Notes under the pieces: generated by a model
Seen by the model: only the letters and a program-made list of their open reading frames with translations
The model's database searches: none
Told to the model about the DNA's origin: nothing
From: Sporothrix humicola
Taxonomy: Eukaryota > Ascomycota > Sordariomycetes > Ophiostomatales > Ophiostomataceae
NCBI GenBank assembly: GCA_021396245.1
Contig: WNYE01000088.1
Coordinates: 116,371 to 180,370, forward strand
Direction of reading: 5' to 3'
Length of the DNA stretch: 64,000 nt
Part shown: piece after piece, positions 55,064 through 64,000 of the stretch
Numbering within the stretch: position 1 is the first letter of the stretch
Layout of the letters: each line of letters starts with the position of its first letter
Position numbers and translations under genes: made by a program

Positions 55064-56793
55064 TTCTGGTGGAGATACGATCAGACAAAGGAAAAAGAGA
55101 CGGATGCGGTTTCAGATGATGCTACCCGCATGTCGAGAGGTCGAGGAAGAATGCTGATGTAGAAACGGAAAATGAAATGCAAATAATGGGTATCAAAACG
55201 AGGAAAGAAAATGGCTGATGATAATGTGTTGATGCAAAATTGAAGATGAGAGTCGACGTTTCTCAGCCAACAATCGAGCGGGCGACTCAATCTTATAAAA
55301 GTCGACGACAAAGGAAGCTTTTCTGTCTTTTTGTCTTTTTGTCTTCCTGTCTTTTGTTCCCCTTCGGTTGTGCGACGTGGTCGAGTCGTCGGGTCCTTTG
55401 TGGGCACTGCCTCGCAGGCAACAATGGGGAGGGGAGCGAAGAAAAAAGTCAAGCCGTCTCCTTTTACCGGAAACGGCCACTTTGAAGCCCCACGAACGAG
55501 TCAATGCAGCCTTGCCCACCAAACGCTCTTGGAAAGTGCCTGTTTAGGGCACGCGCTCGACGCGCTATTTTGGGAAGGCGCATCGACGCACAACACCTGC
55601 AGGATCGCCCATCTGCTCGCTAAATCGCAAATGGGACCCCACAGGCGGCACGGGTTCACGTGAGCTCGTGTTGCACATCGAGAATAGGCAGAATCGGCGA
55701 TGTATTAGCACACTCAACGATGCCATGACTTTTCTGTCCACACAACATCTCAGATAAGAGTTAACTGTCTGAAATTCGTGGAAGATCCATTATTGGAAGA
55801 TTTAGCGGAATTGTACACGATACTGAGGAAGATATCAAGATATGGATTTTTTGTTTAGAAAATGTTAAAATTGTAGTAAAGGCAGCATAGGAAGCATGCA
55901 ATTAATATTCTCTTTTATAGAAAAGAAAAGAATTATCGAGAAAGACTTCTGAAATAAATTCTACAAAAATCCCCTCGCAGGTAATATGGCGAATAAGAAC
56001 CACGGAAAATTCAATAGAAGACCAAATTGCTTGAATTCGAATGATAGATTGAAAGCTAAGAAAGCATGAGATTCGCTTTTATCTAGGTTGGTACTATGTC
56101 TATCCATCTCCTTCCATGCACACCTCTCCTGCGCTCTCCGGTTACGAAAGAAAAGAAAGAAAGACGACTTCCATCAGCACCTTCAGATAGGTGCCACCCT
56201 CCGTCTAGGCTTCAGGTTTCCATACACGTACTAGGTTGGCATCGTCCCAAGCCGCCCGCAATACTTCCAAGTCCTCTCTTTTTCAGAAGAACCCGTCTAA
56301 TATTGTTAGTCGACCATTTGGCCATTTGGCCACCGATAGAAAAGGAAGGCTAGACACGGCGAGTGTCCTTGGGCTACGACACAAGAAGCCGTCTAGTCCT
56401 ACAACGATGCGCCTGGTGTGGGTATGGAGTAAAAAAAAAGAAAGTGTAGTGACTTGGTTAAGGTGAATGGTCGTTATTCGTTGGCCGATTTTCGTCGAGG
56501 CCGTGAAGGCCCTAGATATTGTTTGAGAAAGACTGGCCTACCAGAGAGCCATCTTTGCCGTCGTGCTTCCACGTCGGCGGACGTTGGGGAAATGGCGGTA
56601 GGCTGGGGGTAAAAGTAAAGAGGAAGCGGACATCCTCCCAAGGTTGCCGCAACCTAAAAGTGACCATGTCTAAGCAGTTTTTGACGGCCAAAACAGCCTC
56701 GGTCGTCCATTTCCTCATGTGTTTGTTGCCGGTGTCATGCCATCGTCACGTCGCGTCCGGCCGGTCGTAGAAGAGTTGTCGTCAAAACGGTTC
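55064..56793. other. Intergenic with an AT-rich island
   Basis: 55700-56060 is clearly AT-richer than its surroundings and has no coding potential, perhaps an old mutated repeat. The rest has no recognisable gene. Confidence 0.45.
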
Positions 56794-56985
56794 TTAGTTG
56801 GGGTTGACGTTGGACCGCCGCTGAGCATTGCCCGGCGCCGTCGCCACAATCTGGCACTGCCGGTGGTACAGCTCGCGCTTGTTGGCGCGACCCTTGGGCT
56901 TCTTGGTCGTCTCCTGCGGCTCGACCTTGGGCGTCTGCGACTTGACCTTGCCAGCGCGCGCCAGGCTTCCGTGGACCTTGCCCAT
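56794..56985 (-). CDS. rps30: 40S ribosomal protein S30
   Basis: A protein of 63 aa. The first 25 residues, [20 protein letters not shown] and onward, are the almost invariant S30 N-terminus, followed by the [13 protein letters not shown] core with its many Lys and Arg. Fungal S30 is made without the ubiquitin-like leader found in animals, as here. Length is right (about 62 aa). The C-terminal 24 residues ([20 protein letters not shown] and four more) differ from the usual RRFVNV-type end. I found no downstream exon that would supply the canonical end. A C/A-rich leader with short runs of CCACC precedes the ATG. Confidence 0.8.
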   Translation of the reverse strand: MGKVHGSLARAGKVKSQTPKVEPQETTKKPKGRANKRELYHRQCQIVATAPGNAQRRSNVNPN

Positions 56986-57898
56986 GGTGGTGGTTAAGAA
57001 CGGGGGTGTGGGGGGTTGTGGTTGTTGATTGTTGACCGGTGGTGTTGTTTGAGAGCAGTGTGTCGCAGGGGATGCGCAATGTCGTTGCGTTCGGAACGGT
57101 GCGTTGTGATGTGTGCGTCGATGAAGAAGACGAAAAGGAAAAGAGGAGGGAAAAGGGGAGGCGGCTTTTATATGGAAGGCGCACACTAGCGCCGAGCTCG
57201 CGCTTTCGCCGGATGACTCGACGACTCGCCACCCTGAAATCCTCCTAAAACCCCTAAAATCTATTGAATAAGGTTGCCATTCCTCAATTTTCAGGTACCA
57301 AACAGACCCTTACGACCCTGGAAATTCTGGCCGCCCGGCGTTAACAGCCCAACTCCGGCATCGCCAGCCATTGCACATTCCTGGAAAGCAAAAATCATGG
57401 TGATGAATAATGACTTTGACAGCCTCGTATATTTAGAAGAAAAGGCTTTTCATTGCAATTTTGAGCAGAAAGCAGCACGCTCTTCTTTCGATTGTAGTCC
57501 GCCTGTGAAAGCAGGAGTGCACGCGAAATGAACAAACACATGCAAACAGCACGCAAGATTAACACGCAAATTCAACTTCTCGTGATATTCCAATAATAGC
57601 AGAAACGTGCAAATTAACAAAAAGCAGAGCGTGTAAATATAGAATGGGCAGTCATGATAACCAAAAAGGAGTGTAAGAAATGCAGGCGTATACAACAAAC
57701 AAAAACAAGAAAAAAAGACAAAAACAAAAAGCAGATATAACTGGGGTGAGTGTTACTCCTTTGAGAATTGTCGTCACTCGTCATAGAATTATCTCAATGG
57801 TCGTGCCGTACTCCCTTTTTTCTCTCTCGCATTCACCCTTTCGTCCATCACCCCTTCTTCTTTCCGGAGCTTGACAGAAAGCGGCCCACACGCCGGAC
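56986..57898. other. Intergenic, no gene seen
   Basis: Contains the leader and promoter of the S30 gene and the 3' flank of the MAP kinase gene (minus strand). Short AT-rich frames only. Confidence 0.5.
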
Positions 57899-59296
57899 CT
57901 ACCTGCGCGCATCCAGACCGCCCGCCAGCTCCTGCTCCAGGCCCGCCGGGTGGGTCACGTACTCTTGCGGGCGCGGGTCCTCGGCGGTCCACTGCTGGCC
58001 GCCGCCGCCGGCGGGAATGGGCACCTGGCCGGTCTGCTGCTGGGCGGCCTGGGCGGCGGCGTGGCTGGCGGAGCCGGGGACGGTGCGGACGAGCTGGCGG
58101 AAGCGGTAGACCTCGTCCAAGATCATCTTGCGCATTTCCTCAACCTCCTCGACGACTTCAAAGTCGAAATTGAACGTGGTGGGGCAGTTGGGCTCGTCGC
58201 TGGCGTCGTGCCAGATCGAGAGGTAGGGGTGCTTGAGGGCATCTTCGACCGAGATGCGTTCGCTGGGGTCAAAGGCGAGCATGAGGTCCAGCAGGTCCAG
58301 GGCGTCGGGGTTGGCGTTGGGGAAGAGGTCGGGGAAGGGCTGCTTGCGCATAAAGGGCAGGTTGCGGACGTACTCTTGGGCGCGCGACGAGCCAATGCGG
58401 GCGAGGGTGACCTCGTTGGGCGTGCCCAAGATCTGCAGGATCTGGTTGAGCTGGTCGACGTAGTCACGGCCCTTGAAGAATGGGCGGGAGGCGAGCAGCT
58501 CGGCCAGGATACAGCCGACGGACCAGACGTCAATGGCCTTTGTGTAGCTCTGGAAGCTCAGCATGATTTCCGGGGCGCGGTACCAGCGGGTGGCGACGTA
58601 TTCGGTCATGTAGCCGGCGTTCTCCTCCGGGTCGACCGAGAAGCCACGGGCCAGGCCAAAATCGCAAATCTTGAGCTCGCAGTCGGCATTGACCAGCAGG
58701 TTGCCCGGCTTGAGGTCACGGTGCAGGACGTTGGCGGAGTGGATGTATTTGAGACCGCACAGGATCTGGTAGATGAAGGACTGGAAGTGGGCGTCGGTCA
58801 AGGGCTGGTTGGAGCGGATAATGGCCGCCAAGTCGCACTCCATCAGTTCTGAGTTGTTAGCAGGTAGCAGAAAGGGTCTGCGTAGCAGAAAGCTTGGATT
58901 TGGATTGGTGGGAAAGGTACACACCCTCGTAGAGGTAGGTCTCGTTAAAGTTGTTTGGCCGCGGAATGTCCATGTCGTAGAGGCAGGTGATCTAAAGGTC
59001 AGAGGTCAGCGGGGTTCGTGATTGCAAGAGTCAAGAACAGTCGGGCTTACATTGCGGTGGCCGCGGAAGTGCTGGAGCAGCTTGATCTCGCGCAGGGCGC
59101 GCTTTGCGAGGATCTTCTTGGAAAAGACATTGGTGACTTTCTTGATGGCGACGCCCTCGTTTGTCTGGTTGTTGACGGCGGCGCAGACAATGCCGTACGC
59201 GCCCTGGCCGAGCTCCTTGGTGACGGTGTAGCGCTCGTCGACGATAAAGTCCTGGTTGAAGACCTTGAAGACCTTGCGGCCCTGCAGATCGGCCAT
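57899..59296 (-). CDS. SLT2: Cell-wall-integrity MAP kinase (Slt2/Mps1 type)
   Basis: Terminal kinase of the Pkc1-Bck1-Mkk cascade, which controls cell-wall repair, and in plant pathogens also infection structures. Exons 59296-59051, 58991-58925 and 58848-57899 on the minus strand give 420 aa. Introns are 59 and 76 nt, GTAAGC to TTTAG and GTGTGT to CTCAG. Visible features are the Gly-rich loop [24 protein letters not shown] with the ATP-anchoring Lys, [10 protein letters not shown] at 147-156, DFG at 167-169, and the activation motif TEY at 186-188 within [18 protein letters not shown]. The C-terminal tail (about 80 residues, Gln/Pro/Gly-rich, ending [10 protein letters not shown]) matches the Mps1/Mgv1 group and separates it from the Fus3/Kss1 and Hog1 kinases (Hog1 has TGY). 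Intact. Confidence 0.95.
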
Positions 59297-61603
59297 TTTG
59301 GTGGAGGTGGGGGTGGTTTGACGGCGGGGAAGAAAGGACCGTTGGAGAGGGACAAACGACGATGTCGAGGTCGAGATGTCGAGGTCGAGAAGTCGAGGCA
59401 AGAAAAGAGCTTTTCGGTCGGTCGAGAAGATGCCTCAATGTCTGGCCTGAAAGGATGTTCGTCGTACGTCTTATGTCTTGTGTCTCGGAGGAAAGAGGCT
59501 GAGGAGGATATTGGATCGTGCTCGGCCGGCTCTCGCTGTTTGGGGCTTTTTTGGTGGGGTCGTTGCGAGGCGCAAGCCTTGGAGGAAGTGCAGGCAAATG
59601 CAAGCAAAAAAGGGCTGACGATTATGGGTGATTATGGGATTATGGCGGGGCTGAAACGAGCCAACGGCGGCGCGAAAATGCGAAAATGGCAAAAGGTTGG
59701 TGGTAAGCTTGCCCGCAGGAAGGAGGGGAGGAGTGAGATTTGCGATGGGGGCGAAGGATTCGGGAGGCGGGCGTATGCAGAGATGCAGAAAAGCAGAAAG
59801 GAGTGCAAAGACGAAGAAATTGAAAGGAGAATAAGTGAAAAGGATGGATACGAGACGAGTTCTTGATGAGACGAAACACATGTACTCGTAGACGTAGACT
59901 TTAGTCGTAAGTTGTCGCAAGAGGCAGGCGCGTCTTTGCTCTTTCTGTTGTAAAGGGCTCTAACAAGAAGGCGTCGAATGAAGGCGCCAAATGGGTAAGG
60001 CACAGGGAGGGGACAGAAGTAAAGAAGAGGCGAAACGGGCGGCAGCAAGTGGAAAAAGAGAGGGGGGCCAGAATGGGGAGACAGGAACAGAAATATTTCT
60101 TGGCGAGATTGAATAGACCGAAGAGACCAGGAGAGCAATGTCTGACGGAAAGGGAAAAGGCGAGAGGATAGGGCGAATAATGGACAACGAAAAACGACAG
60201 ACAAGGGCCGGGCGGAAGCTTAATTGGAGGGGTTGATGTTGATGGAGGGGAGACACTGCAAACGTCAAGAGGCAATAGGCAAGAGAGACAGTGGCAAGGA
60301 AAGGACGACCAAAACCTGGTGGTGGCAGTTGCAGTATTTATGATGTTGAGGCTCTTGATGTCTGTCGTTCCTTCTTATTTAATTGCCACTGAGCCGCTCT
60401 TTCCTTTGATTACCGCTTGAAATCATCACCAGTTCCTTCCTGTTTTGCTCTCCAAGAGTGCCAAGATGCAGGAGCACCCCTGATCATCTTGGGCGGCATC
60501 CATGGGCGAAGCTGCAAGCTTACGAGATGCGATTTTCGAGGTACCGTACCGCCGCATTTGCTAGGCAAAAGACCCGAAGCGACATAAAGCAACGAAGCAG
60601 CGAATGAGGAGAGAGGTGCGCCACTAACAACACTGCTACGCACAACGGTGCTGCACGCCAATTCGCCAGTGACGAAAGGGGTACCCAAAGGTGTGGACAG
60701 GGGGCCAAGGCTAGCTCCGTCGTGGGCGGCAAAGAAACGACCACCCATACAACATCAACATGCAACGGCTTTGAGGGTCTTGAATTCTTCTGGGTCTAAA
60801 ACAGCTGCCAACAAAGCGAAAGGGCACAAGACTAACCTCTTGGCTGGAGACTTGCCACAAAGACGTTGCGCGGGAAATTGAGACGATCCAGGAACGGGAA
60901 ACGAAAAGAGGAAAGACGACCTTGACAAGACCCTGGCCAGCTCGGATTGCCATGCGCTTAACAAGGGCCAAGAACAGAAGAACAGAGGAACCGAGAAGAG
61001 AACCACTCCCAGTGGACACGGATAGCCGCGCGCGACATCCTGATGGCAATGTCAAAGCAGGCGGCAATATTCCGTTCGATGTACGGAGTACTCTCTTTAA
61101 AATCATGTGTACGAATGTGGCGAATGGTCAGAAAATATGAGCGGCAATTTCTGTGGGACGATGCAGACTTGAAATGAAAGGACGCAAGATGCAGGCCAAG
61201 GATTCGTGGCGCAGATAGCTTCTCGACAGGATCGTCGACGACGTCAATATCCATAAGATGGATACCGCATTTGCTGCCCGACTTTACCTAGTAGATTTTG
61301 GAGACAGCCACGGCCTTCATTGGTGCAACCAGACGCCAGACCAGGCCACGTCAAACGTCAAACCTCTCTGCTCTTTTGCGCGTCTCGCCATGTGATCCTT
61401 CCTGGCTGCATGGCCGCTGCATGGCAGCATGCGAGCATGCACGACGATCCCTTCCTCATCTCGACCGCGGCAACGGGCCTCTTGTCTGGGCCTGTTCCTG
61501 TTCTGCGGCCCTTTGCGAGGTCGGCCGTGCCGCCCCCAATGGCAGTGGCAGGTTCCCAAGGACCAGACACTTGGGATCGTCCGAGACTTGGTTCTTCTGG
61601 TCC
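59297..61603. other. Intergenic, no gene seen
   Basis: The upstream region of the MAP kinase gene followed by unannotated sequence. 59400-60300 is pyrimidine-rich on the minus strand, as expected for a promoter and leader. One copy of TACGGAGTA lies at 61082-61090. No recognisable coding content. Confidence 0.5.
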
Positions 61604-62766
61604 TTACTGGAATTTCTCTCGTCCTTCCATGATCGTCAAGGTTCGCACTGCCCACGCCCAGCTGCCACGTAGACGCGCAGGAGTGGCCCGCATCGACGGC
61701 CGCACAGCCTCTTCTGCGGTTTTTGGTGAACGCCGTCTGTCGATGTGGCCTGTCGAGGTCCACGATTCGGTCGACGATGCGCTTAACTGGCGGATCGTGT
61801 ATTTCCCGTTTTCGGTGACTGGCACAAGTACCGAGTAGCGGTCGCCGTTGGTCACTTCAATGGCGTCAACCATCATAGGGTCGACGTACGAACCGTCGAC
61901 GGCATAGATCCACACCGGGTGCCCGTCCATCGAAAACATGCCCGTCATCAGCCCAAACGTGCCAATGACGTCAAACGCCGCCCAAGTCGTGCCGTTGTAC
62001 GTTGTGCCGTCGGGCGCGTCCCGCACCACTTCGATTTGACTCAGTGACGAGTTCATGGGCGTGCACACGTCAAGGATTCCCGGCGGGATGGCCGACGAGT
62101 TGTTGGGGATGCTAGCTGCCAGCACGTTGCCGATAATGCTAGCCGACAGGCAGCCCTTGGCGGTGAGAGACGTCTCGTTGCCGAGCGCCAGAATCTCGGC
62201 CTGGCTCGGTGTAAGTAGCGTATGTCTTTGGGCCTCGGATTAGCACTCGACGTGGCCTTGCCGTTAATAATAATAGTGTTATAGTACGGTGTCTCGATAC
62301 TTACGGTAGTCTTAATATCTTAACCTTTAGGCGACGTGATATGTTGGAAATCGGATAGTATTAACGGCCGGCTCGTTGCCTCGGACGTTAATATAATATT
62401 CGTTTCCTCCGAGTAGCTGGTACTTAAACGGAACGACCGCTCTATCGTCGGCTTCGGACGTATAATAATCAACCCAAACAGGCCATAGTCAATCTGTCCC
62501 CGCTGGTGTACGTGGTACTAGTAGCTGCCGTACTGCGTAACCTGCCACTGGTACTGGAGGCTCGACCCTTGGCGGATCTTCCGCTGCGTCAGCCAGGGCA
62601 CGCCATCCCACCAGTTGCTACCCTCCATCCCGATGCCGTGGAAGTGCACCGTCGTGTTGTAGGGCATCTCGTTATGCACCCAGACCTCGACCACATCGCC
62701 CTCATCCACCTCAAGTAGCGGGCCCGGGTATTGGCCGTTGATGGGCGCCATCTCAATCAAGAACAC
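61604..62766 (-). pseudogene. Multicopper oxidase (laccase-like) pseudogene, N-terminal part
   Basis: From 62766 the minus strand reads EMAPINGQYPGPLLEVDEGD, VEVWVHNEMPYNTTVHFHGI (a copper-binding His-x-His) and WWDGVPWLTQRKI, then QYGSY followed by TAG where the family has Trp of WYHxH. Translation past the stop gives YHVHQRGQIDYGLFGLIII and further matching sequence, a second stop, and after a frame change AKGCLSASIIGNVLAASIPN and SMDGHPVWIYAVDGSYVDP with NGDRYSVLVP, as in the second cupredoxin domain. Similarity fades near 61790; the frame stays open to 61604. The third domain with the remaining copper ligands is absent. The part at about 62220-62520 is markedly AT-rich. Confidence 0.75.
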
Positions 62767-62822
62767 AACATGTGACGTATTTGTGCAAGTTAAATCTTCT
62801 TTGGACTTTCTTTCAACGAACG

Positions 62823-62827
<5 letters not shown>

Positions 62828-62863
<36 letters not shown>
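62828..62863. repeat. (TA)n microsatellite
   Basis: About 17 uninterrupted TA units, 60 bp upstream of the multicopper oxidase relic on its promoter side. Confidence 0.9.
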
Positions 62864-62866
<3 letters not shown>

Positions 62867-63274
62867 CGCCCTTGGGGTTTATGTTTTGTCGCTCACGCGA
62901 TTTTTTGAGAATGGAAACAATCCTATTTTGGAGAGTGATTGCTTCTTTCTATTACGATTTGTTCTCACAACATTTTATGGTTTTTCAACTTATTACAGCC
63001 CTTTGGTTTTGCTATTTACTTTCTTTCTTAAATGGGCCTCCGTTACTCTATACGTATTATCCGTCGACACACCTGGCCACGCTGACTTTCAGCATGTGCC
63101 CGACAAGCCCCGTTGACTCGTGAAAACAGAGGCTCGACACGGATAGCCATGAGCGCCACCATTTGTGTGGAACATGGCACAGTTTATATACTCTTGCCGT
63201 CTTGATTTCTTGTTTTATTCTTTCCTTTTGTTTTTATTCGTAAGCGAAGCAATAATCACATAGTTTCAACGCGA

Positions 63275-63311
63275 AATGCAAAATGAAAAATGCAAAATGA
63301 AGAATGCAAAA
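63275..63311. repeat. Short tandem repeat, 13-14 bp unit
   Basis: AATGCAAAATGAA occurs twice in near-tandem, followed by a third partial copy. Confidence 0.75.
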
Positions 63312-63918
63312 TTTATGTACACATTTACGGCACCAATCTCCAAATTTCCACCAATACGAAGCCAAGAACTGGGAATGGCACTACGGCGTTCCCCGACTTT
63401 CCGGCAACACGAGGCATCTCAAGATACTCCAATCGGTCGTTTCCCCGATACTGAAATCTGGGGAACCGGGGTAGTCGAAAGTGGGGTGTTCTCGACATAG
63501 GTTCGACAGTCTGCATGATAATAAGGTAGCGTTGCGTGAAAGCCCGGCTTGCGCCTTTTTGGAAAGCTTGTCATTTGTTGACAGCCAGCGATTCCCACAT
63601 CAGGACAGTTCACCCCACTGACACCACGAACCAGGACGAATTTTTGATATCGTTCCATGGTTTATGCCTGGGGGATCTGGACAAGATGTTGCCGTGAGGT
63701 ATCATCGTGATGTGAGGCATTCTGTTATTCGTGACTTCCACGAATCAATCAGTTTGTCCATGAACAGGGGTAAAGGTCGATCACGGGAATTTTAGCTTTG
63801 TTTTCCGTTTCCCCCTCACTTCGTCGGAGCTTGGTCTCGGGGATATCCGTGTGTCGACAAGTCGATTGCCTGCTATATCGTGACGAGCTTATAAGCCGGA
63901 TGATATCCCGGTGAATAC

Positions 63919-63920
<2 letters not shown>

Positions 63921-63958
<38 letters not shown>

Positions 63959-63969
63959 TTTGATTTTAA

Positions 63970-64000
<31 letters not shown>
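63921..64000. repeat. Facing poly-T (37) and poly-A (29 or more) runs
   Basis: A 37-bp T run at 63921-63957 and an A run from 63972 to the window end are separated by 14 bp. They could pair as a hairpin. The A run continues to the last base, so its true length is unknown. Confidence 0.9.

Larger units (their letters stand above)
62767..64000. other. Intergenic to the window end
   Basis: No gene seen. It contains a TA microsatellite, a small AATGCAAAATGAA repeat and the terminal homopolymer pair, each listed separately. Confidence 0.5.

Overview
The window is nuclear DNA from a filamentous ascomycete, most likely a Sordariomycete. The evidence is short GT..AG introns of about 55-120 nt with CTAAC-type branch sites, recognisable fungal families (a Slt2/Mps1-type MAP kinase, glucosidase II alpha, a Zn2Cys6 regulator with a fungal trans-2 domain, a rhodopsin-domain membrane protein, fungal NACHT relics), and an intron-containing tRNA-Tyr. 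I cannot assign a genus. No bacterial, organellar or viral segment was recognised.

Layout. 1-6.2 kb is a core block: an uncharacterised four-exon gene, a mitochondrial DUF1279/FAM210-type membrane protein, and a six-exon nucleoside diphosphate kinase. 6.9-28.6 kb is an accessory, decaying block. It holds relics of a NACHT receptor gene, of a fragment that resembles the region ahead of fungal intracellular subtilisins, of an alpha/beta hydrolase, of a bZIP/DUF3425 factor, of a rhodopsin-domain protein and of an MFS sugar transporter, plus a flavin monooxygenase with one frameshift. Between them sit genes that look intact: a six-exon Zn2Cys6 transcription factor, a cupin, an 830-residue protein with a GIY-YIG/T5orf172-like C-terminus, and a large TPR protein ending in a TIR-like domain. 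30-42 kb is again conserved: the glucosidase II alpha subunit, a 2031-residue WW-domain Pro/Gln-rich protein, and tRNA-Tyr(GTA). 44-60 kb carries a secreted DUF3455 protein, a gene-free stretch of about 7 kb, a LIG4-like ATP-dependent DNA ligase without BRCT domains, ribosomal protein S30 and the cell-wall-integrity MAP kinase. 61.6-62.8 kb is a multicopper oxidase pseudogene. The window ends in facing poly-T and poly-A runs.

The conserved genes are mutually independent housekeeping functions (nucleotide metabolism, ER glycan trimming, cell-wall signalling, translation, DNA joining). I see no biosynthetic cluster. The most distinctive content is the accessory block, where a TIR-domain gene that looks intact lies 16-20 kb from broken remnants of receptor-type genes used in fungal self/non-self recognition. 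Lesions there are of several kinds (two short tandem duplications, nonsense codons, frameshifts, a truncation), which suggests independent decay rather than one event. Exon boundaries were set by hand from splice signals and reading-frame continuity. Family assignments come from memory of motifs, not from a search.
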